Assembly: GCA_023101725.1 (NCBI GenBank)
Contig: JALJCO010001126.1
Span: forward strand, 1-64,000
Direction: 5' to 3'
DNA length: 64,000 nt
Source of the DNA: Atherinomorus stipes
Taxonomy: Eukaryota > Chordata > Actinopteri > Atheriniformes > Atherinidae
How positions within the stretch are numbered: the stretch's first letter is position 1; each line of letters opens with the position of its first letter. Positions 1 through 12,139 of this stretch are shown piece by piece. A program made the translations under genes and the position numbers. The notes under the pieces are model-generated. The model did no database searches and was not told the origin of the DNA. It saw only the letters and a list, made by a program, of their open reading frames with translations.

Positions 1-665
1 AAATATTTTTCATTTCATTACATCCACATTCCTACTTCTTGACCATAAAGGTCTTACAGATGCAACACTGTCATATTGGATGTTGTTCTCAAAGTACAGA
101 GAACTTCTGAAGTTCAGTCACAGTTTATTTTAGTCTTTTCATCACTGGTGGCAAAGTAAGAGATATAGTCGTTCCAATCTTCCTCCATCGTAGATTTATT
201 GAAGCCACAGTGCTTCTGGGGACTTTCAAAAATGTAATAACGGTTTAATATCTTTTGCCCTGATCTACCGTAAGTTGCAATCTCACCATTTTTTTTGAGG
301 ATGGACATCGTGTTTCTGATTCTGTCTCATGAAAGAGTCTTATTTATATTGTGGGGTCTTCATGAGCATAAATCTGATTTTCTCCAAATGACATCTAGTC
401 TAGTCTCAGTTCGATATGGTTGGTATTAAAATTTTACAAACATTTCAAAGAAAATGACTATCAAATGTGGAAAAACTTGATTTTAACTTGTAAAGTTGCT
501 GCAAACTAGCCTGGCTAACACCATGCATGGCATACACGGTCAGCAAACGTCTACACATGGCTTTGAAGGTGCTTAAACATTTATTCAGTACTTCTATTAT
601 CCACATTTACCCAATTTTTTAGGGTCACTCATTCGCATATTGTTTTAGTTTACAATTTTCATATT
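1..665. other. Unassigned AT-rich DNA
   Basis: I see no conserved coding exon, terminal inverted repeat pair or RNA gene here. Short open frames are low-complexity and match no family I know. It ends at the target duplication of the first hAT element. Confidence 0.5.
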
Positions 666-1510
666 GTAAACAGCAGTGTTGGGAACATTACTTTAAAAAA
701 GTAATTAATTAAAATAATCTCTATTGCTTCTCCAAAAAAAGTAATGGTGTTAGTAACGGAGTTACAGCTGTATAAAAAATAACTACTACTCTGAAAAGTA
801 ATTATTCCATTACTTTTTAATGTTCCTATTGATGTAACTTTAAATTACTTTTAATCAATCTATTGAATTAATCTTTAAGTTGAATTAATATAAAAGTGAA
901 TATTAGATCCGACTGATGAATGAAATTAATGGAAACTTCACAGAATAAATTACTAACAGAAAAATCATGGGCACTCAGACTGATGGATGTTAGAAGTCTT
1001 GCCTCCTCCTCGGGAGAGGAGCTTCAGGTCTGCGTGATTACAACGGCTTCCAGCCACCAGGAAGAAGCACAAAGTTTCTAACGAATATTTCTCATGACGT
1101 TCGTGTCTTTGATCACAGAGGGGAAACTGATGTTTGTGATGATTCCATCATATAATTCTTCCTGTTCCCGTGTGCGTGTGTCGGCTGCGCACATTCACTG
1201 CGTTTATATGCAGCCAATAACTCTTTCATAACTGGAATATTAGCAATAACCTCGGTTGCGATCGGCCATGTAAACACCAGCAAAAACCTTTGAATGATGC
1301 TCATACTCTTGTTTATAGTAACCCAAATATTACCCCTGGGTTACTCCTTTTCTAACCGGAATATTTGGTCATGTAAACGCGCATCGGAATATCTCCATTA
1401 TAAGGAATATTATATTGTGTTCTTTGCATGTTTTATTCACAAGGATTCTTGGTCTTTTGAGTAAACTACATAGGGAGTATTTGTACCAGCGATCAGACGG
1501 TACTCTGTAC

Positions 1511-2628
1511 TAGAGCTGGGCGATAACAGGAATTTCTGTAGCACGATCCGATTTAATGCGAAGAAGAGGGCCAGTATCGCCGATACCGATACCGATACTT
1601 TTTCATATTTAAGCTTCATAGATCCAAAGGATCCAAAAAGACCTAAGATAGAATTTAGTTAAACTCAGCTCTTGGGAATCGGGAAATAATAATGGGCTAT
1701 AAAGTACCTGTATGTAATCATTCTGTAGGCTATATATTTCACACGCAACACAAAAAGGTACTTATGTGCAATCAAATGTGAGCTGTATCGTATTTAGTAT
1801 ATTTGTTTCAATTCCAGAAAAATCATTAATCTAGTTTTTTACTAGTCCACCTCTTATGATAAATCTTTCAATCCTTATGTGTATTAATTTTTGCACTGTG
1901 TGCACTTGCCTGTTGCTTTTTAAAGTAATTCTATAAATGTCCCTGTTTTGGAATAATCAAAGCTTTATCTAATGTTAGATAACATTTTTCAATGGAATAA
2001 ATGTACTAGATTATTTCAATGTCTTAATAATATTTTTTAGTCTTTCCGCAAGCATTTGACTCAACTAACATGCACTTTGAAAAAGTAATATGAACTGATG
2101 CTGAAGATGACCACTCTCAAGTTCATTTTATAATGGTCCTCTGTTCCTGTAGCTCCGTGTTTTCTTCTTACTGCATGGGTTTCCATGTGCCTGTAGAGGT
2201 TTGTTGTGTTTTTACTGTATTTAACAGGCCCCGTTGCGATCTATACAGCTCGCTGTCGTTCCATTTTCTGCAACAAACTAAAGCCAAACAGCGCTTCTCT
2301 TCGTCATTTCGATACTCCGCCGTCTCGAGGAGAGGAGAGCGCTGAGTGCGTGGGCCAGGCTGAGCGGACCTATACGGCTGTTTGGCTGGCACCGCTGAGC
2401 CATGTGGATGGTGCAACAACTAATGACAAGAGGGGGAGAGTGCTGCTCCCTGCTCTGTGACAGCACAGCGCCACTCCAGACTTTTATTAATCCGTTTGCG
2501 CTGCAGTGAGTGCGTGCGGGAGAGGGAAAAAAGCTTGAGTATCGATCTTTTTACACGAGTATCGTTCAATATCAATACCAGTGTTGGTATCGAAAATATC
2601 GATATTGGTATCGATCCGCCCACCTATA
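1511..2628. mobile_element. hAT-type MITE nested in the 674-3987 element
   Basis: It is flanked by a perfect 8-bp duplication CTCTGTAC at 1503-1510 and 2629-2636. The left end reads TAGAGCTGGGCGATA and the right end, on the minus strand, TATAGGTGGGCGGAT. Inside both ends are runs of 'gataccgatacc' and 'ggtatcgat' sequence, the signature of fish hAT repeats with the 'gggcgat...tatcg' terminus. There is no transposase and only short spurious frames. It must postdate the surrounding material because it splits it. Confidence 0.85.
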
Positions 2629-3239
2629 CTCTGTACAGCTTGCTAGTTTACATATCACCATGGCGTGGACATTGATTACCTGTCACACCAGCCGAAATCG
2701 GTGAGCTGCATCATTACAACCCGTTCCCACCTGTCTTGACTGCGCACCTTCATCCAAGGTGTCTGGGGGCTTTTAGTGGAACAAGAAGCGTCGATGTGTA
2801 TGGCGAACAGCTCCAGCTCCGAGCTCCATTTCCACCACATGTTCTCTCCTTCTATGACCCTCAATAGTGTCAAGTATTGCTGGTGGGTCAGGACCAGCAC
2901 AGCGGCGCCGGCAAAGGACTGCTGTCGGCTGTAGACTGCAGTCAAAACCAGCCGCCTTCTCGTGGATTCACAGTCAAGCTAACCGGCATTATTTCAGCTG
3001 TAAACTTGGCTGGCTTGACCGCAGTGGCTCTGAATGGTTCATTTACCACCATTATCATGACGTTTTCTGTGCCTCGCGGTTTGGGTTGGGATATTCCAGT
3101 TGATTTCAGTTATCATGTATACAGGAGTAACTCTGTCTGCTCACGCATGTAAACGGGTTATTCCTAATCTTTCAGAAACCCGAATATTGACCTTAACCTG
3201 AATTTCAATGGTGACATGTAAACGTAGTCATTGACTCGG

Positions 3240-3290
3240 GTTTGCAATGACAGTTCATCATTATCATCATCATCATCACTCTGTTTCTAC
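3240..3290. repeat. ATC/CAT trinucleotide microsatellite
   Basis: A short run of tcatcattatcatcatcat type repeats inside the outer hAT element. Confidence 0.6.
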
Positions 3291-3397
3291 CACTCCGGGT
3301 CAGATGAAGATAGATCCAATGTGCAGAACTATGTAATATATTTTTATTATTAACTACTGTATTAACTGAATTTGGTGGTCATGGGTGAAAGAAATAA

Positions 3398-3445
3398 TTC
3401 AAGTCAAGTCAAATTTATTTATAAAACACATTTAAAGACAAGAAT
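3398..3445. repeat. LINE-like 3' tail fragment
   Basis: A stretch reading 'caaatttatttataaaacac' resembles the 3' end shared by many fish LINE copies ('tttatttatatagcac'). It is very short and carries no coding part. Confidence 0.3.
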
Positions 3446-4203
3446 TCAGGAACTCTATTGCTCGAGCTATGATGCTGTTTCCTTCTTAAACTGGATTTAT
3501 ACTCTCACTGCGTCTGTGTCAGGTTGGTGGATGCTCTTGCCACCACCGTGCACCCTGTATTGCTCCGCAGGTCTCCAACACTTGCCTCCTTTAAGCCTGA
3601 CCTGCAGCCGCTCTCAACAGAACACAGTAACTATTTTTTTGTTTGTTTGTTTTTACTCAAACATGAGTGTGTGGACAAGCATGCGTCTGCAGCCCCAGAG
3701 ACCACAGGTTACTATTGAGTGTCTGTCATCTCTGTATCACCCCGCCTCCTTTGTGAGAACACCAGCACAATTTAGTCCCAACAAATGTAAAAACTTCTGT
3801 TCACCCGGGAAAAAAATTAATCTCTCACAACAATAGTAACGCGCTGTCAGTGACAGCCAGTAACAGTAACAGCATTGTCACGATGGACGTAGTAAATAGT
3901 TAGATTACCCCGTTACTGAAAAAAGTAGTGCTGTTAGTATTGGTCATTTATTAGCCGTTTATTCTAACGCCGTTATTCCCATGACTGGTAAACAGCCTAG
4001 TGAGGATAAATTTGCCTTTCAATGAAAAGAAATGAAGACAATAAAACCTGCAGCAGACATCCAAAAATATCCCCATACTTTGTTTGCGATGATTCCCATT
4101 TGACATTTTGCCTGGCCATAGAAGTTTTATAGCCATTTGTTACCCATAGCAACAATGCCACATTATTATCAGTCCAAACAAAAAAATTTTGTTTTCTCTT
4201 CGC

Positions 4204-5387
4204 TAGGCATGTGCTGGTATGAAATTCTGACGGTATGATAACCTTGAGCTAAAATATCATGGTATACCATGGTATCATGACTACGCTTTTAAATATTGTT
4301 TTTGCGTGTCTGGGTAAATAAAAACAACTTATTTTGGTTGAACAATGCCCTTTATTGGAACATCTGTACTTCTTCCTTTGATTTTTAATGGTGTTGGCAA
4401 GACATGTGAATTTATTGCCACCTACTGGAAGCAGTGTCTGAAATTACCTTTTTGATTCACTGGCCAAGTTGGCCGGTAGATGAAAAAAAAATCACCGGCC
4501 AAGCTTATTTTTTACAGGCCAAAATATTGAACTATTTTACACTAAAGCACTTTGACAGTGACATGATTTTGCTGCTTAGAGCAGCTGAACAGAAGCAAAT
4601 ATGCTGGAAGTTGTTTAGGGAATAATTTTAATGTGCGATTATCTACTGAGAAGAATGGCCGCACATCAACATTATTTATCGAACTGGAACAATACGCTGT
4701 CGGATCTGAGCGGATGAAAGTGAAAACTCCGCCCGCCCTACTCAGTTCCCCAGGCAGTAAAATGGAGCAGACCCGGTCGTAGTGCAGCTGGTGTCTTGCG
4801 ACGCCTCCAAAGCTTCTCACTGAACTTTCTGGTTGGCTGTAAATCTGCTGGTTCACTCTCCAGTTCACTGAGCTTTCTTCTGAAGGCTGCCTTCTGATTA
4901 AATCTCCACATGTTCGTGCTACTTAATCAGTCTGAGCTAAGCGCTAGTTGTTAGTAAACGGGAGTAACGTAGTGGGTCGTGTTCTCATGTCACGAGTGCG
5001 TGTTTGTCTGTCTGTGTACATTCTCGTCACTCATACAGGCAGACAGCAGCAACACGGAGAAGAAATCCACCATTGAAATGAAGATACACCTAACTTATTT
5101 AATAGAAACATTTACTCGCCATGTGGTGGGTAGCCCTAAGATTTACTTACCAAACGGAAAATTTAGTCGCATTTGGCGCCTGGAGTGTTCATTTCAGACC
5201 CTGACTGGGAGTGTGCGTCAGGACAGGCGGCGTACACCTGACTTGCACTCTCTCCCTGTTTTATAAGACAGGACGAAGTTCATACCGCGGTCAAGGTATG
5301 AAGGTATGACGGAAAATGTAATGGTTTTCATACCGCTACGTTTTTATACAGTGGTATACCTTGAAACCTTAAACCGGCACATTACTA
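4204..5387. mobile_element. hAT-type DNA transposon, non-autonomous
   Basis: A perfect 8-bp duplication CTCTTCGC lies at 4196-4203 and 5388-5395. The left end is TAGGCATGTGCTGGT and the right end, on the minus strand, TAGTAATGTGCCGGT. That gives a clear terminal inverted repeat of about 15 bp, with further weak similarity (ggtatac, accttga motifs) inward. The 1184-bp interior has no recognisable transposase. A stretch near 4450-4510 ('ggccaagttggccggtaga') is mildly palindromic. The element sits only about 200 bp from the end of the previous hAT. Confidence 0.9.
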
Positions 5388-5395
5388 CTCTTCGC

Positions 5396-7820
5396 ACATG
5401 TGCCCGTGATGTGGCCCGTGTTCAGTAGGCCTATGTGCAAATGGACGGTCAGTATTTTACTTGCGCCGAGGCTTAAACGATTCATAAACGACTGTGTGGA
5501 ATCGTTTAATCAGTCAATGGGACTGATTAAAAAGACAGGGAGGTAAACGTTCCCGTGAAACATTAAGCGCTTAGTGTAGACGTGGCCTTAATTTTGGCTC
5601 CCTCAGTTGGAGACCGACTTCAAATTCAAGACGAGAGGCGGGACTAAGAAGAACAAAAAGAACAGAGAGAACCAATCACAGAAACAGAAAAGTGACGCGA
5701 ACGTCGGAGCAGCCAGTTGTTGTGGTTTTATGGACATGCGCAGCTCATTAAAGACACACAGCGTAACTTTTAGACCTCAAAAATATGCATTTCTGACTCG
5801 TTTTGATGACACACCAACATTCATTATGCACATTTTCCAGCCGTCACTGCCCAGAGGCGCACTGGGGCTCAGAAACAGCACTATGTAAGATTCCCATCCG
5901 GGACATGACTGTGACGCTGCAGCTGACCATTGGTTGCACACCGCATCATTTACTAGCAAACGGATATGAATAAGATATGAACACCAAATGAATTATTTAT
6001 TTCACAAAATTAATTTTTAATTTTTTGTTTATTATTAGTTCCTTTAGTTTGTTGTTATTTGAATTGCTACTGTGAATTTAGCCTTTTTTTTAATTGGGGG
6101 GTTTGAATAGTTTTGAGGATGACTAAATAACATGAAGTACAAACAATACAAACAGTAAAGGTTTGAATAATTCTTTAAAACATTATAAACTGGTATTCAA
6201 TCCAAACCGTAAGTCACACAGACATATGTGGAAATATATTGGCTAAGGGAATCCCTTGTGGTGTTGGCAAACTGGCTGAATATTATGCTGAATTCAGACA
6301 TGTTACTTATGATGACTCATTTCAGGCTGGTAAGCCTTTGTGCCCAATTCGGCTAAATGCATCAATCCTTTCTTTCCTTTCTCAACACAATGGGACTGAT
6401 TAAAAAGGCAGAATTGATAGCCATTAGCAATTTGCTAATTCTCTTCACTCCAATGAGGAGGATTTCTGCTTCCATTGCTGACATTTATTTAACGTTACTC
6501 TCCTCACTTGCAGATACACAATGCCCAGATCAAACAACCTCTGGTGGACTGACAGATAAGTCGATTTTATTTGGCCAAATAATCCCTGAAAACCCTTGAT
6601 AATACACTTGTGTAAAAGGTCTGCCTTAGAAAATGCTCTTTATGAACTAATGACTTGTGTTATTTAGCTCCTTTCTGCTGCCCTCATGATCAGTGATTGC
6701 TTCTTGATGAAAAAAGATCCAGAGTTCAGTTTCATCTTGGCAGCCAAGCTGAGTGGCACAGCACAGAGGAGCTTTTCTTTAAGTTATTAAAGCTCCGACA
6801 GAAGTTCTGCTGCAACAGCAGCGACAAAACTCTTAATCTGACTAACTGGGTTGTCAAACTTAATTACCTGCAGTGCTACAACACAGTCCTCCAGAAGAAA
6901 AGTTCAGCTTATTTTAGTGTAGACTGAAAGCTGTTCATCAATATTTTGCAGAGAAATGCAACACAAAGCATGGCCCACATTTCAAGGACCTGAGGAAATT
7001 GAGTGGAATTGATGTTATCCTGCCCTTTCTCGGCCTGCGTAGCCTTGAAAGCATTGTGTATGAAACGAAGTGCTCTCCTCTTATTGTGAATCTGCCCAGT
7101 TTTCAACATAAAAAGACAAAATATGAAGACAGAAACACCCCAGCCACCTATACAATGAACAAATAGTGCGGGGTCCAGAGAGGGGAATATTTTCTTTTCC
7201 TTCTAAATATGTAGGGGTGGAAGTCAAAGGAATATAACACGGATGTTCCTGCAGAGTCCGGCAAAGAATAACGGCAGGTGCATTTACAAGTTTCACGTTG
7301 TTATGCTGGAGATAAACTATTTCATTTTATGTAGTGCTTTGGTCATAAATCTCTGCGGATTGCAGAGACAGTGCATCCCCTTCTCTTCCCATTATATATA
7401 ACACAAGTTCATGCAGGAGCCTGGTTTCCCCACCAAGCAGCAACCTTAAGTACAGCAGTGCTTCACTTCCCTGCCATCAGCTGCACTGCTAGGTTTAAGA
7501 TCGCACCTGTTGTCGCTGTAACTCTGTGGATGCATCCCCAAAGAGGAGCTATAATGTGGCTGATGACAGATTGTTGATGCTTACATAAAACTTCTGGATA
7601 GTGTTCAGTAATGGAGCCATGCAGAGGGAGGCACAGGCTTCTCTGGAGTCTGATTTCTGGAACATGTGCAACGAAGTGACTATCCAAAGATACAGAACAA
7701 TTACAAAACTTTGACAAAATGACCTCAAATACGTATAAACGGGTTAAATTGGGCCAGGGCTGTCTAGACACAGCTCTGGCACATGAGCTGGCGCTGATTG
7801 TGTGATCTTAACCAATAAAC
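5396..7820. other. Mostly unassigned DNA with repeat fragments
   Basis: No gene is recognised. About 5600-5885 matches parts of 8700-8830 and 30890-31095 (shared 'acaccaacattcatt' and 'agttgttgtgg' blocks), so it is a dispersed repeat of unknown class. About 6010-6125 matches, in inverse orientation, one end of the Tc1-type MITEs at 16317 and 44809. A phrase 'aatgggactgattaaaaa' occurs at 5517 and again at 6388. Confidence 0.5.
6010..6125 (-). repeat. Degraded end of a Tc1-type MITE
   Basis: Read on the minus strand, this reproduces the first roughly 90 bp of the element at 44809-45318, including 'cctcaaaactattcaaac' in place of 'ttcaaaattattcatacc'. The other end is missing. Confidence 0.5.
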
Positions 7821-7832
7821 TTATGAAAAACT

Positions 7833-8349
7833 ATAACCTGGCTCCACCAGATGGATTTGTTCTCGCATATCCATCTGGGAATCATCCGTTGGAGTAGTTT
7901 TGGGAAGGGGTGAAAATACTGGTTAGCTGATTGGATAAGGCATCTGTCTATCACCACCTATATTGGTGATAGATGGGCCAAATCAGCCAATCAGGAAGCA
8001 TATATCACGTACTAACAGAGCGACGACGAAAACACAACCACAAGCCAGGCTACTCTTGCTGCTGCCGGCAATGGCTCGTTAGCTCAGCAAACTAGAAACA
8101 TGTCAGCAGTAATTTCGATAAAACTTCAGCGATGGCCACGCTGACGCCAGTTTCATCCGCTGAAACCGCCATGTTGTTTAGACTGAACTGTCGCTTCTCT
8201 TTACGTCACACCTCAACCCGCCTCAAAGCCAACACTGATTGGACGTTCGTTTGGTGAACTGCTCCAAATTCTCTTCAACGGAAAGTAGCAAGACTGATCT
8301 GCGAGTGAAAACCTGAAGCTCGGGAGATCAGGATGGTCTCACGAGACTA
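7833..8349 (+). mobile_element. hAT-type MITE, family 'TAACCTGGCTCC', copy 1
   Basis: It is flanked by a perfect 8-bp duplication GAAAAACT at 7825-7832 and 8350-8357. The same roughly 500-bp unit occurs in the opposite orientation at 30322-30818, where it is flanked by another, near-perfect 8-bp repeat. The two copies therefore define the ends independently. The left end is ATAACCTGGCTCCACC; the right end on the minus strand is TAGTCTCGTGAGACC. The inverted repeat between ends is weak. There is no open frame of interest. Confidence 0.85.
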
Positions 8350-8357
8350 GAAAAACT

Positions 8358-9490
8358 AAACAAAACAGTTAAATCCCAATATGTTTTCTCTTCTGCTGGA
8401 AAATACCAGATACAAAGAACTCGGCTCTTTCAGAGCACTGATTATAACTTTAGTGAGCAAAGTCTCTAAAGTGCTACAGTTTTTGTCTGAGCAAAAGTCC
8501 GTCTGAGTCAGTTACAGGATGGCAAGTAAATAACAGCAAGAATGAGATCTTGAAAAAAATTTAGCTTCTACCAGTAACAGCGTCAGGTCTGTAGTTAAAT
8601 TCCTCCATCTTTATATGGGAGAAGAGATCCCAACTAGCTACAGTAGAGACAACATTACTAGTTTAATGCCAATGTCTTACAAGTTAAAGAGTCACAACGA
8701 AACTATTCAACCTTAAAACTATTTGTTTCTGACTTGTTTTGATGGCACACCAACATTCATTGTGCACATTTCTTGAGCCATCACAGCCCAGTGACGTCCT
8801 GAGGCTGAAAAACTGCACTATACAACAGATATAAAAATGTCATGGTGGGTTCGGCCGCAAGAAACATTATTGGAGGAAGAGCAAAAATGAAAGGGAGGAA
8901 GGGACAGAACAAGAGATAAGACAAGAGTCAAGATAAGACTGTCTTTTACTGGCTGGAGTGAACTCACAGTACAGGTATGATGCAAGATGGATGCTAGTTT
9001 AGCCGCCGATAGGGGGCGCGTCTCTGAGAAAATTGCAAAATGTTCTGTAGTGGGTCTTTAACATTGCATGAGGTTCACTAACATTGTTGGAAGAATTATC
9101 TCAGTAAAAACTCCCTTATTGCATATAGTACAAAGGCTTCAAACACAATAAACAACATGCACCATGCTCATGCTCAGAGATGAACTGACTCAGAAATGTT
9201 TGCAGGTCATTTATATACTGTTTAAGCTAAGCTCTGTGTGTAGGCGTGCACTTCTCTATGCAGTGTAACTTTTCACTTCCCTCACACTGCCACACATCTC
9301 ATGCACAGAAGAACAACTAATACTCAAACAACAGACTTTTACAGAAATGTTAAGGGATGGACATCAGAAGATGTACAGAATCATAATCATAACATCTGTC
9401 CAACATTTCCCTTCTGTTTACTATTCTTTCATTTATTGCTGTTAATGCCTCCACATGCAACAGAAAACCCTTGGACAGAAAGCTTGTATG
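8358..9490. other. Unassigned DNA with a dispersed repeat fragment
   Basis: About 8695-8830 repeats part of 5740-5885. No gene, inverted-repeat pair or RNA is recognised in the rest. Confidence 0.4.
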
Positions 9491-9842
9491 TACACTACCG
9501 GTAAGAACACCCCTAATTTCCCAGTTCTTTATGGAAAGATATCTTGGGTTGTAAGTATCAAGAAAGGTTTGGAGAGCTCTGGGAAACAGTAGCAACACTT
9601 TCCAAGGCTTGATCAGCTTCTGTTGTTGCAGAATGGATTTAAATTGACTCATTGCTGCCTGAAAGAGGACTTCTGTATAATTCTGAAATGAACATTACTT
9701 TTCATGGAGACCTTGTCCTTTTTCTAACCTCTGGCAGCTTCTCATTTACCTTTTGTATCATCACTGGGCTTGAACTGCTTGAATTCCAACAACCAAAAAA
9801 TAGAAATGATATGTTTTTCTAAAACTTTTGACTGGTAGTGTA
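9491..9842. mobile_element. Tc1/mariner-type MITE (352 bp)
   Basis: The left end reads TACACTACCGGTAAGAAC and the right end, on the minus strand, TACACTACCAGTCAAAAG. Each end begins with the TA expected of a Tc1/mariner target. The inverted repeat is about 10 bp clean and longer with mismatches. The interior has no transposase motif. Confidence 0.8.
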
Positions 9843-9952
9843 TATGCTGGGGATAAGAAACATCATGTCACTGCCCTCATTGATTTCGTTCATACTGTAG
9901 GTGCATTATGTAAAATAAAAAGAAAAACAGTTAGTTACACACATAATGTTAC

Positions 9953-10162
9953 CACTCTCAACCCTGGTCCTCAAGGCACACCATACTGAAGACTTCCCAT
10001 TTTGCCCTGTTGAAATACAGCTGACTCACATTCATGGGTCAGTAGCAGACTGGTGCAGAGCTCATCATAAATCCTTTTAATCTGAATCAACTGTGTCCTA
10101 GCAGGGCAAAATAGAAAATCTGCAGCATAGTGTGCCTTGAGGACCAAGGTTTGGAATCGCTG
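9953..10162. mobile_element. Short palindromic MITE ('CCTGGTCCTCAAGGCAC' family), copy 1
   Basis: The two halves are inverted copies of each other over about 70 bp: the left half carries 'ctggtcctcaaggcacac' and the right half its complement. Copies lie at 16094-16307 and, split by other elements, at 55237-57420. The last has 8-bp flanking repeats, which puts the family with hAT. Confidence 0.75.
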
Positions 10163-10735
10163 TTGTATAATACCCTGAAAACAAAAACGTACACTCATCC
10201 ATGCACTGTACTTCCCTTCCTTATCACACCATCACACTTCACAAAGATTTTCATCCTAAGCATCATAACAGGTTCACTTATGCACTGGTCTGAGGAGTTA
10301 ATTTCACAGCCATGTCATCTTCCTGTAAGGCTGGGTTCTCATCTGGGTCATAGGGTTCATGTTCTTGTGACACTAAAACATATTGGGATGCTTAAGCCCC
10401 CACAACCAATGAGGGACATGAAAAGACAAAAGACTGTCAGTAATACTAAGACAGGAGTTAACCATTTTAACAGGACCTCATACCACTATCCTCCCACTAA
10501 CCAGCTCCACATATTCCCCCCTATAGTGTAGTCATTATTCAGTTTAGCCCTCGGTGTGGTGAGGTGTAAGATGGTTTGGAAAATGACCGCTCCATTCTCA
10601 GTGTTCGCTGGAACACATGCAACACAAAGTGCCCACCGAAGGAAAGTCCAGCCTGCAGCTCGCAGGAAGAGGCAAAGTCGGATAATGGGCAGGGTCAGAT
10701 GTCCGACTCCACCCAAAAACCCCATACCCTTAAGC

Positions 10736-10925
10736 CAAGGGTGTCCAGCTCCAGTCCTCGAGGGCCATATCCTGCAGGTTTTCCATGTCTCCCTTCTCCA
10801 ACACACACGTCACTCAAATTCATCGGCTTTTAGATTCATTTAATTTGAGTCAGCTGTGCTGGTGCAAGGAGGCATGGAAAACCGTCAGGACAGCAGCCCT
10901 TTAGGACCGACTTTATACACCACTG
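10736..10925. mobile_element. hAT-type MITE (190 bp)
   Basis: A perfect 8-bp duplication CCTTAAGC lies at 10728-10735 and 10926-10933. Both halves are inverted copies: 'cagtcctcgagggcc' on the left against 'ggccctt...aggaccga' on the right. A fragment of the same family starts near 57447 ('aggggtgtccaaagtcagt'). Confidence 0.9.
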
Positions 10926-10939
10926 CCTTAAGCCCTAAT

Positions 10940-11364
10940 CCTAACCAACCTATCTGGCCACGCCCAATATCTGACTACTGCAAGCCACAGCCGGTGCTTA
11001 TTGACCATGGCATATTAAACACCACAGGACACTGCCAACTGGTCAAAAACCATCCTGTCTTGCAGTTCAACCAATCGAATGGCAGACATTTCTTCTCTGA
11101 TCCCTTATAGAGCTGTTAGTGTGGAATGAACAAACTCTAAGTAACATCAGCTTCCCAACATCCACCTGTGGGAATACTGAAAACAACAGTCCAGTATCAT
11201 CTCCCCTCAGTTTGTGATCTGGGGAGCATCTGTTCCCCAAACTGAGCCATGAGGCTTGAAGAGGCCTCTTCTCTCTTAAATAAGACGTCGACACAGTGCT
11301 GTTTCCAACTCGTGTCATTGTCTCTCATCTTACTGTATTTCCACAGAAAGAATATTGTCCACAA
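10940..11364. other. Unassigned DNA
   Basis: No gene is recognised. The stretch at about 11115-11155 ('aacaaactctaagtaacatc') is nearly identical to 27738-27775 in the 3' part of the broken hAT-like element. Confidence 0.4.
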
Positions 11365-11595
11365 CTTTGCAGGTGGCTTAAGTATCATAAGGTCATACAA
11401 ACACATGCAGAACTACGCAGGGAAGAGGTAACACCTTGTCAGAGCAACGGGAAGCAACAGCACAGTGTCACCGTGCAGAATAAAGGGTGATCTATGGTGA
11501 TGCAGTCATGCAGATTCAACCTCGTCTCTGCAACGAGGAGGAAGCCCACACGGCCCGAGACCCGGGCCACCAGCAGCTGTCCAGAAGCATGGACC
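11365..11595 (-). repeat. Diverged fragment of the poly(A) retroposon family
   Basis: It shares 'tacgcag', 'agaggta' and 'cgcaacgag' blocks and the segment around 'gatgcagtcatgcagat' with the better copies at 17011-17855 and 59097-59838, in the same orientation. Neither the poly(A) end nor a target duplication can be seen. A minus-strand frame overlapping 11439-11600 is collinear with the frame seen in the other two copies. Confidence 0.7.
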
Positions 11596-11732
11596 CCAGT
11601 ACAGGACGCAATTTGTTCAGTATTTTCATTAACAGCCAAAACATGTCTGTCACATCTATATAATGGGAGTGAAGAGGGCAGAATGAGTGGGCCTCTATAA
11701 GACATCATCTGAAACAAAACTCTGTAAATTCA

Positions 11733-12133
11733 CTAATACTTAAAAATGAATGAATAAACAAATGAGTACTATTTTTCCTGTAAGTTCAGATTTAGCTTTC
11801 TGTTAGTTCTTGGGAGCGTTCTCAATGCTCTACTGGCTGTGTACGCCCATTGACGCGCACAAGCATAGCTGTAAGAGCAGCTAGCTAACCAGACAACAAC
11901 AAACCGCAATCTGTGAAACTGACCTAACAGCAAATTAACAGCACTGTTACTCGTAAGTGTAATCATATTTTACTTCCTATGTTCCTAGAGTGTTTTGAAT
12001 AAGCTAATACACATTATATTATGACTTAAGGTGTTGCGTCTACCCAAAAACCTTGTTCATGGCATGAAGGTGTAGGGCCCCCAAACATTATTCTGCTTAG
12101 GGCCTCTTGAATTCTAGAGCCGGCTCTGGCAGT
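11733..12133 (+). repeat. Right-hand part of family F element (copy of 41295-43220 minus its insertion)
   Basis: From 'tgtaagttcagatttagctt' to 'agagccggctctgg' this follows the same order as 41320-41510 joined to 43097-43220. It therefore shows the empty site for the insertion at 41515-43096. The right end matches the terminal repeat CAGAGCCGG seen at 39760. A short piece of the same family is at about 14640-14710. Confidence 0.7.
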
Positions 12134-12139
12134 TGTGAG

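Larger units (their letters stand above)
674..3987. mobile_element. hAT-type DNA transposon, non-autonomous, outer element of a nest
   Basis: The element is bounded by a perfect 8-bp direct repeat GTAAACAG at 666-673 and 3988-3995, the target duplication length of hAT. The left end reads CAGTGTTGGGAA and the right end, read inward on the minus strand, CAGTCATGGGAATAAC. This is a terminal pair seen in many fish hAT MITEs. The flanking parts are rich in gtaac/gttac motifs, also typical of that family. The 3.3-kb length is inflated by at least one later insertion (1511-2628). Material between about 1120 and 3240 contains repeated catgtaaac motifs and is probably a further foreign element whose ends I could not fix. 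No transposase motif is visible. Confidence 0.85.

Noticed and set aside
1120..3240. A distinct middle element between the two hATs, based on catgtaaac motifs
   Set aside because: The motifs on both sides read in the same direction and not as inverted repeats, so I could not place its ends. It is mentioned only within the outer element.
3372..3836. 154-codon open frame
   Set aside because: It starts in a LINE-tail-like stretch inside a hAT element and has no family resemblance.
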